Source: DATFVJ01 sp963851085 (GTDB taxonomy: Bacteria > Actinomycetota > Actinomycetes > Streptosporangiales > Streptosporangiaceae). Taken from it: a stretch of 64,000 nucleotides of DNA. A program made the translations under genes and the position numbers. Every line of letters begins with the position of its first letter. The first letter of the stretch is position 1. Positions 52,067 through 60,604 of this stretch are shown here, one piece after another. The stretch spans positions 124,001 through 188,000 of the forward strand of contig CAWKNX010000010.1 in NCBI GenBank assembly GCA_963851085.1, in the 5' to 3' direction. Below the pieces are notes generated by a model. The model worked only from the letters and a program-made list of their open reading frames with translations, ran no database searches and was not told the DNA's origin.

Positions 52067-52645
52067 ATGACTGTTGTGACCAACGCAAGGGCATGGCCGG
52101 CGGCCGGGCACCCGTTCACCGTCGGCGAACTCGACCGGATGCCCGATGACGGCCGCCGGTACGAACTCCTGGACGGGGCACTTATCGTGAGCCCCCGGCC
52201 GACGACGGTCCACCAGGAAGTGGCCGCCGAGCTACTGGTTGTGCTGAGACAGGCGTGCCCGCGCGGGCTGCGTGCACTGCCCGAGCCTGCCGTTCAGCTG
52301 AGCGACCAGACGGAGTTCGATCCGGACATCGTCGTGGTGCGCCGTGAACATGTCGGCGGGGCCAAGGTCACGGAGCCGCCGTTGCTGGCGGTTGAGGTGC
52401 GCTCGCCGAGCACGGCCCTGATCGACCTGAACAGGAAGAAGGCCGCGTACGAAGGGTTCGGCGTGGCCTCGTACTGGATCGTCGTGCCCGACAAAGCCCG
52501 CCCTGAGCTGATCGTGTTCGAGCTGAGGGACGGGCGATATGAGGAGGTCGCGCACGTTACCGGGGACGAGGGCCTGCGGCTGGAGCGGCCGTTCCAGGTC
52601 GAGGTGGTGCCTGCGCGCCTGGTCGCGGGCCTGTTCACGGACTGA
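52067..52645 (+). CDS. Uma2 family endonuclease-like protein, copy 2
   Basis: 192 aa, same family and conserved core as the copy at 51375, including the DPDIVVV, LLAVEVRSPST and KKAAYE motifs. It differs mainly at about residues 6-9 and 48-70 (HQEVAAELLVVLRQACPRGL). The 50 bp upstream (GGCGGGCATG then GGAGGCACC before ATG) is shared with the other copies, so the duplicated unit includes the promoter region. Confidence 0.9.
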   Translation: MTVVTNARAWPAAGHPFTVGELDRMPDDGRRYELLDGALIVSPRPTTVHQEVAAELLVVLRQACPRGLRALPEPAVQLSDQTEFDPDIVVVRREHVGGAKVTEPPLLAVEVRSPSTALIDLNRKKAAYEGFGVASYWIVVPDKARPELIVFELRDGRYEEVAHVTGDEGLRLERPFQVEVVPARLVAGLFTD

Positions 52646-52768
52646 CCCGCGGGCGGCGGCGGACCAGGCAAGGCGGCCAGCCTCTGCCTTCAGACGGCGG
52701 CCGCCGCGCGCGCCGCGGATTGTCGGCACCTCCTGCGAAAGTGGCGGGCATGGACGCGAGGAGGCACC

Positions 52769-53344
52769 ATGACTGTTGTGAGCACTACCGAGTGGCCGGC
52801 GGCCGGGCACCCGTTCACCGTCGGCGAACTCGACCGGATGCCCGATGACGGCCGCCGGTACGAACTCCTGGACGGGGTGCTTATCGTGAGCCCCCGGCCG
52901 ACCACGATCCACCAAATGGTGGCGGGGAGGTTGCTGGTGCTGCTCAGTACCGCGTGCTCTGACGGTCTGTACGTCATGCCAGAGCCCGCCGTTCAGCTGA
53001 GCGACCAGACGGAGTTCGATCCGGACATCGTTGTGGTCCGCCGTGAGCATGTCGGCGGGGCCAAGGTCACGGAGCCGCCGTTGCTGGCGGTTGAGGTGCG
53101 CTCGCCGAGCACGGCCCTGATCGACCTGAACAGGAAGAAGGCCGCGTACGAAGCGTTCGGCGTGGCCTCGTACTGGATCGTCGTGCCCGGCAAAGCCCGC
53201 CCTGAGCTGATCGTGTTCGAGCTGAGGGACGGGCGATATGAGGAGGTCGCGCACGTTACCGGGGACGAGGGCCTGCGGCTGGAGCGGCCGTTCCAGGTCG
53301 AGGTGGTGCCTGCGCGCCTGGTCGCAGGCCTGTTCACGGGCTGA
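52769..53344 (+). CDS. Uma2 family endonuclease-like protein, copy 3
   Basis: 191 aa. Its N-terminus matches copy 1 (TVVSTTEWPAAG) and its C-terminus matches copy 2 (RYEEVAHVTGDEGLRLERPF), a mosaic pattern. The variable segment is HQMVAGRLLVLLSTACSDGL. One core change, VVPGKARPE instead of VVPDKARPE, is seen. Same promoter-like upstream block and AGGAGG. Confidence 0.9.
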   Translation: MTVVSTTEWPAAGHPFTVGELDRMPDDGRRYELLDGVLIVSPRPTTIHQMVAGRLLVLLSTACSDGLYVMPEPAVQLSDQTEFDPDIVVVRREHVGGAKVTEPPLLAVEVRSPSTALIDLNRKKAAYEAFGVASYWIVVPGKARPELIVFELRDGRYEEVAHVTGDEGLRLERPFQVEVVPARLVAGLFTG

Positions 53345-53456
53345 CGGGCAAAACAGCGGCCCGCCTCATCCAGGTGGGAGTGGCGGGCGGATGGTGGCGG
53401 TGTCGCGAATCACGTGCAAGCGTGTCAAACTGCAATCGACGAATCGGTGGGGTGGG

Positions 53457-54284
53457 ATGAACGAGGTTCGCCAGGTTCCGGCCGGGGTAGACCCCGCCAG
53501 GCCAGCGCCTGCACGCATTTACGATTACCTCCTCAGCGGCGAGAGCAACTTCCACGCCGACCGCGTTGCCGCCCAGCGCATCATGGCTGTGGTGCCCGAG
53601 ATCAGGGACTGCGCCTGGGCCAACCGCGGGTTCCATCAACGGGCGGCCAGATGGATAGCCGAGCGCGGGATCCGCCAGTTCATCGATATCGGGTCCGGGC
53701 TGCCGACCGTCGGCAACACCCACGAGGTGGTGCAGTTGGTCGACCAATGGTGCCGGGTCGTCTACGTGGACAACGACCCGATGGTGCCCGAGCAGGCCGC
53801 GATCCCGCTGACTGACCGCGCCAGGGTCCGAGTCATCCTGGGCGACCTGCGCGATCCCGATCGCGTGCTGAGCAACCCGGACATGCGCGCGCTGATTGAT
53901 TTCAGCCAGCCGACCGGGCTGCTGATGACCGCGGTTATGCATTTTGTGGCCGACGAATGGGATCCGTGGGGGTTGCTGCAGCGCTACCTGGGCAGGCTCG
54001 CGCCGGGTAGCTTTCTGTCGCTGTCACACTTGACCTCCGACCAAAAGCCGCCGCGCGCGGTGCAGGAGTTCTGCCGCGTCTTCGACCACGCCACCGAGCA
54101 GGTCCATTTCCGCTCCAAGCTCGACATCGAGCGCTTCTTCGCCGGGCTGGAGTTGGTGTCGCCGCAGCGGCCGGACTCCAAGGGCAGCGTCTGCTATGCG
54201 GGCGACTGGGCGGCGGACGACCCGGCACTGGCCGACAGCGACGGTTCACGCTGGCTGTACTGCGGGGTCGGCAGACGTCCCTGA
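53457..54284 (+). CDS. SAM-dependent methyltransferase, DUF574 family
   Basis: 275 aa. DPARPAPARIYDYLLSGESN and FIDIGSGLPTVGNTHEV (Rossmann SAM-binding loop), then VVYVDNDPMVPEQ and GLLMTAVMHFVADEWDP, are the hallmarks of the large actinobacterial DUF574 methyltransferase family. Substrate unknown. ATG 53457 follows GGTGGGGTGGG. Possibly co-transcribed with the third Uma2 gene upstream. Confidence 0.9.
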   Translation: MNEVRQVPAGVDPARPAPARIYDYLLSGESNFHADRVAAQRIMAVVPEIRDCAWANRGFHQRAARWIAERGIRQFIDIGSGLPTVGNTHEVVQLVDQWCRVVYVDNDPMVPEQAAIPLTDRARVRVILGDLRDPDRVLSNPDMRALIDFSQPTGLLMTAVMHFVADEWDPWGLLQRYLGRLAPGSFLSLSHLTSDQKPPRAVQEFCRVFDHATEQVHFRSKLDIERFFAGLELVSPQRPDSKGSVCYAGDWAADDPALADSDGSRWLYCGVGRRP

Positions 54285-54402
54285 CGCCGCAGCGGGCCGC
54301 TCGGGCCGCTCGGGCCGCGGCAGGTGCTTCGCGGTGGGTGCACGCGAGCACTGCGCCGGGCTCAGTAGGCTCGATGGTGTTGGGTCGGCGAGCTGTTAAG
54401 GG

Positions 54403-55209
54403 GTGGCGTTGCGGATCGCGAGATTCTCCCGTGACGGGGAGGTTTCCTTTGGCGTGGTCGAGGGCGGTCAAGGCAACGGGCTGACCGACGTCGCGCAAGA
54501 AGAACTGGTCGTGGCCGAGATCTCTGGGCACCCGTTCGGGGCCGGGGTGGTTCGCTTTACCGGGGCCAGGTACCGGCTCGCCGACGTTCGCCTGCTCGCG
54601 CCTGTGCTGCCCAGCAAGGTGGTCGGGGTCGAGCGGACCTACGGCGGCGAGGGTGCCGGCGGCGGGCCGGCCGGGCCGGTGCTGTTCCTCAAGCCGTCCA
54701 CCGCGGTGGCCGGCCCCGACGATCCGATCTCGTATCCGGTCAAGCTGGCCAGCCGGATCGATTTCGAGGGCGAACTCGCGGTCGTCATCGGCCGGCTGTG
54801 CCGTGAGGTTCCGCCGGAGCGCGCGAAGGACGTGATCTTCGGCTACGCCTGCGCGAACGACATTACAGCCCGCGACCTGCAGGAAGCAGACGGTCAGTGG
54901 GACCGGGCGAAGGGCTTCGACTCCTTCTGCCCGCTCGGGCCGTGGATCGAGACGGACGCCGACCCCGCAGATCTTGCCCTGACGACTCGCGTGAATGGCA
55001 CGGTCAGGCAGCGGGCCCGCACCTCGCAGCTGCGGCACGACGTGCCCGCGCTGATCGCCTTCATCAGCGAGGTAATGACGCTGGTGCCAGGTGACGTGCT
55101 GCTCACAGGGACTCCGGTGGGTTCAGGGCCCCTGGAGGTCGGCGACGAGGTCGCCGTGACGATCGAGGACATCGGAACGCTGACGAGCAAGGTGGTTTCC
55201 CGTGACTGA
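54403..55209 (+). CDS. Fumarylacetoacetate hydrolase family protein
   Basis: 268 aa. The FAH C-terminal fold: LFLKPSTAVAGPDDPISYP, the metal-binding RIDFEGELAVVIG, GYACANDITARDLQ, KGFDSFCPLGPWI and MTLVPGDVLLTGTPVGSGP. Members hydrolyse or isomerise/decarboxylate dioxo acids (2-hydroxyhepta-2,4-diene-1,7-dioate type); the substrate here is unknown. GTG 54403 start. It overlaps gltX by 8 bp, an adjacency common in Actinobacteria. Confidence 0.92.
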   Translation: MALRIARFSRDGEVSFGVVEGGQGNGLTDVAQEELVVAEISGHPFGAGVVRFTGARYRLADVRLLAPVLPSKVVGVERTYGGEGAGGGPAGPVLFLKPSTAVAGPDDPISYPVKLASRIDFEGELAVVIGRLCREVPPERAKDVIFGYACANDITARDLQEADGQWDRAKGFDSFCPLGPWIETDADPADLALTTRVNGTVRQRARTSQLRHDVPALIAFISEVMTLVPGDVLLTGTPVGSGPLEVGDEVAVTIEDIGTLTSKVVSRD

Positions 55210-56719
55210 TCCGGGCCGGGCCGCGGGGCAGTCGCGGGATGGCAAAGACGGCGGCGCCAGGGTGCGTTTCGCGCCGTCACCCAGCGGTGACCTGCATGTC
55301 GGGAACATCCGCACCGCCCTGTACAACTGGGCGTTCGCCCGCCGCAGCGGTGGCACGCTCGTGCTGCGTATCGAGGACACGGACCGGACGCGGGTCACCG
55401 ACGAGTACATCGACGCGGCGATCGGGACGCTGCGCTGGCTCGGGCTCGGCTGGGACGAGGGGCCGGACGAGGGCGGCGCTCACGGGCCTTACCGGCAGAG
55501 CGAGCGGATGGAACTTTATGCGGACTGGGCGCGCCGGTTCCTCGACCGCGGCCAGGCCTACCACTGCTACTGCACTCCTGAGGAACTGGCCGCGCGGCGG
55601 GCAGCGGCGCGGAGCGCGGGCGGACCGTCAGGCTATGACGGGCACTGCCGGAACCTGACCCCGGCGCAGGTCGCGGCGTTCGAGGCGGAGGGACGGCGGC
55701 CGGTCGTACGGTTCCGCGTGCCGGAGGGATCGACGACCTTCACCGACCTGATCCGCGGCGACGTCACCATCGACCACACGGCCGTGCCGGACTTTGTGCT
55801 TGTCCGGGCCGACGGCAGCCCGCTCTACACGCTCGCCGTCGCGGTCGACGACATCGCGATGAAGATCACGCACATCCTTCGCGGCGAGGACCTGCTGTCG
55901 TCCACGCCCAGGCAGATCGCGGTCTACCGGGCGATGGGCGTGCCGGACGCGCAGATGCCGAGATTCGGCCACCTCCCGTATGTGCTCGGGAAGGACGGCC
56001 AGAAGCTGTCCAAGCGCAACGGCGTCGTGTCGATCGCCTGGTACCGGGCGGAGGGTTTCCTGCCCGAGGCGCTGTGCAACTACCTGGCCCTGCTCGGCTG
56101 GTCGCCGGGGGACAACCGGGAGGAGTTCTCGCTGGCCGAGATGGCCGCCGAGTTCGATCTCGCCCGGGTCGGCAGGAACCCGGCACAGTTCGACGTGAAG
56201 AAGCTAGAGGCGATCAACGGTGACAAGATCCGCGCTCTTGACCCGGCTGATTTCGCGCGCCGGATCACCCCGTTCCTGCAGGCAGCCAAGCTCGCCGGCG
56301 ACCCGGTCAACGAGCACGCGGCTGAACTGATCGCCCGCGGCGCGCCGCTGATCCAGGAGCGGATCTCGCGGCTGACCGAGGCCGCGCCGATGCTGGGGTT
56401 CCTATTCGTGGACGAAGAGGGCTTCAAGGTCGAGGAGGACGCCGCACGGGTACTGACACCGGACGCGGCGCCGGTGCTGAAGGCTTCGATTGCCGCGATC
56501 GAGGGGGTCAGCGACTGGGCAGCGGAGCCGATCGAAGCCGCACTGCGGGCAGCGCTGGTGGATGGTCTCGGGCTCAAGCCGAGGGCCGCGTTCGGGCCGG
56601 TGCGGGCCGCGGTAACAGGGCGGCGGGTGTCACCGCCGCTGTTCGAGTCGATCGAGCTTGTCGGCGTGGAGCGGACGCTTGCCCGGCTGAACCGGGCGCT
56701 GGCCGCGGTCACCGGATGA
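55202..56719 (+). CDS. gltX: Glutamyl-tRNA synthetase GltX
   Basis: 505-aa class I synthetase. The HIGH-equivalent is FAPSPSGDLHVGN, the KMSKS-equivalent KLSKR is at 268-272, and the anticodon-binding helical domain follows. Since GatCAB is encoded in the window, this GltX is probably non-discriminating and also charges tRNA-Gln with glutamate, to be amidated later. GTG 55202 start overlaps the FAH gene. A tRNA-Gln gene lies 122 bp downstream. Confidence 0.96.
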   Translation: MTDPGRAAGQSRDGKDGGARVRFAPSPSGDLHVGNIRTALYNWAFARRSGGTLVLRIEDTDRTRVTDEYIDAAIGTLRWLGLGWDEGPDEGGAHGPYRQSERMELYADWARRFLDRGQAYHCYCTPEELAARRAAARSAGGPSGYDGHCRNLTPAQVAAFEAEGRRPVVRFRVPEGSTTFTDLIRGDVTIDHTAVPDFVLVRADGSPLYTLAVAVDDIAMKITHILRGEDLLSSTPRQIAVYRAMGVPDAQMPRFGHLPYVLGKDGQKLSKRNGVVSIAWYRAEGFLPEALCNYLALLGWSPGDNREEFSLAEMAAEFDLARVGRNPAQFDVKKLEAINGDKIRALDPADFARRITPFLQAAKLAGDPVNEHAAELIARGAPLIQERISRLTEAAPMLGFLFVDEEGFKVEEDAARVLTPDAAPVLKASIAAIEGVSDWAAEPIEAALRAALVDGLGLKPRAAFGPVRAAVTGRRVSPPLFESIELVGVERTLARLNRALAAVTG

Positions 56720-56841
56720 GCATGCGACGTGACGGTGGTAGGTGCCGCCGAAGCGGCGGCAGGCGGCGTGTGGCGATCACTTTGGCTCGGCGGTCTGGAT
56801 TCGGCTAAACTGCACGGGCGCGAGCGGAGGCTTGCGACCCT

Positions 56842-56913
56842 TGGGGTATGGGGTAATTGGCAGCCCAACGGATTCTGGCTCCGTTAGTCTAGGTTCGAGT
56901 CCTGGTACCCCAG
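56842..56913 (+). tRNA. tRNA-Gln (CUG)
   Basis: 72 nt. Acceptor stem TGGGGTA (56842-56848) pairs with TACCCCA (56906-56912). The D-loop has GGTAATTGG, the anticodon stem ACGGA/TCCGT encloses TTCTGGC with anticodon CTG, and the T-loop is GGTTCGAGTCC. CCA is not encoded. A strong hairpin follows. It marks the left border of the accessory island. Confidence 0.93.
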
Positions 56914-56924
56914 CACGTGCGTGA

Positions 56925-56968
56925 CCAGTGCGGATGCCTCTTCGAGGCATCCGCACTGGCTGTTCTGG
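56925..56968 (+). terminator. 16-bp hairpin terminator after tRNA-Gln
   Basis: CCAGTGCGGATGCCTC (56925-56940) pairs perfectly with 56944-56959, TTC loop, followed by CTGTTCTGG. Confidence 0.75.
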
Positions 56969-57959
56969 AGGTCGGTTGGGAACGTATGGGGAACGAGCAA
57001 GCCCCAGGGTTCCTCTCTGAGGCGGTTGGCTATGAGATCCATCACGGAAGGTCGCGTATGGCTCAAGCGAGAGAATCAGGCCCCAGGCCTGTGTGACCGT
57101 GGTTCGCCGCACGCTGTCGGCCTCTTCGTCCCGAACTAGTGGCAGTGCTGGGCGGTCAGCCACCGGTCCCCAGCTAGCCTGTGTGCCGGTGCCCGCTTGC
57201 GCGCGGGGTCGTGCCGCGGTGATCATGCGTACGCTTGCCACTCAGCCGAGCGATGACCTACTGACCGGAAGGTCGTTTCACATGGGCCTGTCACCTGCCG
57301 CTGCCCATGTCACGTCCGTTCGCTTGCCTCGTGAGTGACCGCGAAAGACCCACCGTGCGGCCTCGTTCTGGCATGGTTGTGGCGCGCTCACGGCTCCGGA
57401 GGAGGTAGCTCGCCAGCACGCCTAGCTGCGCAGATCACGAGGCGATCCGACGTTTGGTTCACATGTGGTCCGCGTGCGGCACGGGCCTCTTCGTCCCGAA
57501 GCCAAAGTTGATACGTCATCGTCGTGGACAAAACCGCGGTCGACGTGCTCATGCTGTCCGTGTACGTCCGTGGGCGTCTGTGCGCCGCTGCCACGATCGT
57601 CATTCAGTTGGTCACTCATCCCCGGATGGCGGTTGTTGGCGGGTTGACCTCATCCTTATCAGTTCATCCGGGGGTGACCGGATGTTGTCGCGAGGGCAGG
57701 ACGAGGTGGCTGTCCACGGGTGGTCGCATGAGCCTGTGTGCGGCTTGGCTGTTGTCGGATGGCATTGTCACCGTGTGGCCGTGCCTACCGCACCGGTCCA
57801 GTGACTTGCTGCTCTTGCAACTGGAGACTAAGGTCCTCATCTTGCTTGGCACAACGCCCCTAAACAGTCCAAGCCGCACTATAGAACACTGGGTTTAACG
57901 GATCGCCGACTTTGGATGGAGGTAACGAAGGAATCCTCGGCTTAGAAGGGAGGGGGACG
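56969..57959. other. Low-coding left part of the island
   Basis: About 1 kb without a well-supported gene. A segment GGCCTCTTCGTCCCGAA occurs twice in similar contexts (near 57118 and 57483), suggesting degraded duplicates. A 124-codon GTG frame at 57524-57898 has some coding-like third-position bias at its start but no recognisable features. A TATAGA hexamer near 57880 may be the -10 of the operon starting at 57960. Confidence 0.45.
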
Positions 57960-58361
57960 ATGAGTGAGCGAGAGGACTACTTCTGGGGCTTCATCACAGG
58001 TGTCCCCGATCGTGGGCGCCTTCAAGCCCGCCTGGTTCTTCCTGAGGGCAATCTGGTGGCTGGGGGTCTTCCTGGTGCCGTCACTCGGCGCCGGTATCAT
58101 CGCTCTGGCCAAAGGAACTCGAAACCAGAGATCACGGCTGGGTTCGGCCAGTACTCCGAAGATCACCAACGCTGGCAGGACGAAGCGTCTGGCCAGTGGT
58201 ATCCATGCAGTCCCGTGGATCGGGAGTACTGCCAGATCCAGGCATCTGACTGCGGCTTCTACTGGCGGAAGACCGCACTGACCAGGTTTATGAGGCGTGG
58301 GGAGCTGGTGCGCTACAGGTTCTCCGCGATCACCGAAAGCTCATGGGGGGACGATGTCTGA
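57960..58361 (+). CDS. Small membrane/Cys-containing protein, first gene of the radical SAM-TIR operon, probably frameshifted
   Basis: Two overlapping frames carry the signal. The frame from GTG 57964 is coding-like in its first half and has a transmembrane segment (PAWFFLRAIWWLGVFLVPSL). The frame from ATG 57960, preceded by GGGAGGGGG, is coding-like in its second half (GQYSEDHQRWQDEASGQWYP) and contains three nearby cysteines (YPCSPVDREYCQIQASDCGF). Third-position G/C bias switches between them near 58105-58135, implying a net -1 change, so the intact product would be a single-pass membrane protein of about 130 aa with a Cys/aromatic-rich tail. It overlaps the radical SAM gene by 8 bp. Family unknown; the tail is a conceivable substrate of the radical SAM enzyme. 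Confidence 0.5.
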   Translation: MSEREDYFWGFITGVPDRGRLQARLVLPEGNLVAGGLPGAVTRRRYHRSGQRNSKPEITAGFGQYSEDHQRWQDEASGQWYPCSPVDREYCQIQASDCGFYWRKTALTRFMRRGELVRYRFSAITESSWGDDV

Positions 58362-59577
58362 GTTCCTGACGGGCCAAGACTTGCTCCGCGGCAGCGGTGC
58401 ACACATACCCCCTAGCCGACTCTCGGCGGCTGTTCGCTGGTTGCGCGACGGGGGTCCCACCATGCCTCGGCCAATCTCCGTACACCTAGATCTCACTTTC
58501 CGCTGCACCGCACGTTGCATGCACTGCGCGCAATGGACTTGGCGTGAGCGGCCGGAGATGAGCCTCGGCCAAATCAACGATTTGATAGAAGTATTGCGTC
58601 GCTGGAACGTCCGTTCCGTGACCGTTGGCGGCGGGAACCCCTTGCTGCACAAGCATCTCAGCCATCTCTTGCGGTTATTGCATGAATCTGGCATTTCCAT
58701 CGGAATGATCACCGAGGGAGGTGTAGTACTGGAACCGGCCTTCATAACCGCCGCCGACGACTACTTGAGATGGATGAGGTTTTCCATCGACGGTGCTACG
58801 GCCGAAGTGCATGATCGAATTCGGGGCACAGCCGGCCTCTTCGATCTGACGACCGACGCAATTCGTGAATTGTGTATCCGGAAATCACGAATGAAGGTGG
58901 CAATCAACTTTGTTATCCAACGACGCAATCTACATCAGCTGGCAGAAATGGTGTCATTGTCCCGGGACCTGGGCGTAGATTCCCTGATGTTCAAGATCCC
59001 GCATGGGCATGATCCACGCGGCCGTTACGTTCCGAGCGCAGATCAATGGCTACAGGTACTGGAGTGGGCCCGACATGAGCTAGCGGCCACCACGTCAGCC
59101 AGGCCGTCCACAAACCTAGCGGTTATATCCCGCCTGCTGGACGGCGTGTTGCAGCTTGAGGACCTTGCAGCAGGACGGCCGGTACGTCAGTACTATGCCG
59201 CTCGGCGTGCTCGCTGCTTCGTTCCGTTGTTCTTCCTGGTCATCGACCCGGAAGGGAACGTCTTCCCATGCGACTACCTTCAAGCGGACACCCGGCCCGA
59301 CAACGAGGGATACCACGCCATGCGCTCCGGCTTCATGGTGGGCAACATCTTCACGCACGGCGACGCGGTGCTCGATCGCCTAGGCACAGTCTTTCGCGAA
59401 AGAGTTTGCCTCCTGCCGGGTCGTGGCTATGAGGAGTGTGGCAGTTGTACCCGGTTCTTCGAGCTGAATACGTTTCTCAGCGGACTGGCGCGCGAGCCGA
59501 CGCCAGGGTTGGGAAAAGACAGCGACATATCAAGTATGGACGCAATCGCGGACACCGTAGCTGAACAGTTTCTTTAG
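58354..59577 (+). CDS. Radical SAM protein with SPASM-like C-terminal cysteines
   Basis: 407 aa. The [4Fe-4S] motif CTARCMHC is at Cys51/55/58, preceded by ISVHLDLTFR, with the SAM-binding GGG at VTVGGGNPLL. The C-terminal part has Cys288 (RARCFVP), Cys306 (GNVFPCDYL), a VGNIF motif, Cys352, and Cys362/365 (YEECGSC), resembling a SPASM/twitch domain for an auxiliary cluster. Such enzymes usually modify peptides or proteins. It has a TTA codon (58675-58677) and visibly lower G/C at third positions than neighbours. It starts inside the end of the small gene; the TIR gene follows after 37 bp. Confidence 0.88.
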   Translation: MSEFLTGQDLLRGSGAHIPPSRLSAAVRWLRDGGPTMPRPISVHLDLTFRCTARCMHCAQWTWRERPEMSLGQINDLIEVLRRWNVRSVTVGGGNPLLHKHLSHLLRLLHESGISIGMITEGGVVLEPAFITAADDYLRWMRFSIDGATAEVHDRIRGTAGLFDLTTDAIRELCIRKSRMKVAINFVIQRRNLHQLAEMVSLSRDLGVDSLMFKIPHGHDPRGRYVPSADQWLQVLEWARHELAATTSARPSTNLAVISRLLDGVLQLEDLAAGRPVRQYYAARRARCFVPLFFLVIDPEGNVFPCDYLQADTRPDNEGYHAMRSGFMVGNIFTHGDAVLDRLGTVFRERVCLLPGRGYEECGSCTRFFELNTFLSGLAREPTPGLGKDSDISSMDAIADTVAEQFL

Positions 59578-59614
59578 AAACTGGACCAATGACCGACGCG
59601 GAAGGGAGGCATAA

Positions 59615-60604
59615 ATGTTGGTTAGCGAGAGTAGAGCTTTCATCAGCTACGCCCGAGAGGATGAGGACCTCGCGCGTGCCCTTCGGGACCGACTGAGCGA
59701 AGTTAATATACCGTCCTTCATCGACACTTCGTACCTTTCACCCGGAGATGAGTGGCGGTCTGCCACAGTCGGGGCGCTAAATCATGCCAGCGTAGTTTTA
59801 GTCATTTGCACCAAGCGCTCGGTGAACTCACAGGAAGTGACATTCGAATGGGCGTACGCGTTGGCTCTCGGCGTACCTGTCCTGCCTGTCATCTACGAGC
59901 GGGGCCTGAAGCTCCACGGTGCGCTGGAGGGGCTTGACCGACTCAACTTCGTCGACCCAGCCAACCGGCAATGGGACCGCTTGCTCTACAGGGCGGACGA
60001 GGTACGCGGCCAAGACCGGCTCACCCTCGGCAGGGTCCGGCGCCTAGGAATAGAACGAGTGCTTGCTGGACGCGCTGAAATTACAATGGGGCGAAACGTC
60101 GGGCAACTCCTCAGCCGAGTTGCGGATGAATCCGAATTGCTGGTTGTCGGACGGAGCCTGGAGAGTTGGGCTCGGCATTTTCAGGCAATACAGGATCGCA
60201 TTGATCATCACCATGTACGGATCCGCGCTGCTGTCGTCGACCCGTCGCTGAAGTCGCAGGACTGGATGGTGCCCTCGGATTACGCTCAGCTTGATCTCAC
60301 TGCGGCTATTGAGAAGTTTCACAGGCTGACAGAACCGCCTGCATCCTCCCGCGGCTCCTTCCAACTATTCTACCTCCCCAGTTCACCGATCTTCTCCTTC
60401 GTGCACCTGTATGACTCGAAAGGAGCATTTGGGCTCATCGAATTCGGCGCGAGCCTCACGTTCGAGGAGCGATTCGCAATCGAATTGAGGACCGGCGAGA
60501 CCGACAGTCTGTTGGCGGCGGCATTTAAGGTACATGACGCCATGCTCACGTGCCGAGACCCAGTAATCTCCCTTCCTCACTCCCCAGGAGGTGGTAATGG
60601 CTAG
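59615..60604 (+). CDS. TIR-domain protein with uncharacterised C-terminal domain
   Basis: 329 aa. The TIR domain covers about residues 5-130: SRAFISYAREDEDLARALRD, FIDTSYLSPGDEWRSATVGA, VVLVICTKRSVNSQEVTFEW, where Glu74/Glu78 lie in the helix that carries the catalytic Glu in TIR NADases. The C-terminal 180 residues (LLVVGRSLESWARHFQAIQD, VHLYDSKGAFGLIEFGASLT) form an unidentified alpha/beta domain that could be a sensor. A TTA codon occurs at 59798-59800. ATG 59615 has GGGAGG upstream. Its stop overlaps the cupin start by 8 bp. TIR proteins in bacteria are often immune effectors; enzymatic activity is not proven by sequence. Confidence 0.85.
   Translation: MLVSESRAFISYAREDEDLARALRDRLSEVNIPSFIDTSYLSPGDEWRSATVGALNHASVVLVICTKRSVNSQEVTFEWAYALALGVPVLPVIYERGLKLHGALEGLDRLNFVDPANRQWDRLLYRADEVRGQDRLTLGRVRRLGIERVLAGRAEITMGRNVGQLLSRVADESELLVVGRSLESWARHFQAIQDRIDHHHVRIRAAVVDPSLKSQDWMVPSDYAQLDLTAAIEKFHRLTEPPASSRGSFQLFYLPSSPIFSFVHLYDSKGAFGLIEFGASLTFEERFAIELRTGETDSLLAAAFKVHDAMLTCRDPVISLPHSPGGGNG

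Noticed and set aside
57524..57898. 124-codon GTG frame in the island
   Set aside because: Some third-position G/C bias at the start, but it decays, several antisense frames are equally open, and no motif or neighbour supports it.
58105..58135. Programmed -1 ribosomal frameshift in the small gene
   Set aside because: No in-register X-XXY-YYZ heptamer or obvious downstream stimulator; mutation or sequencing error is simpler.
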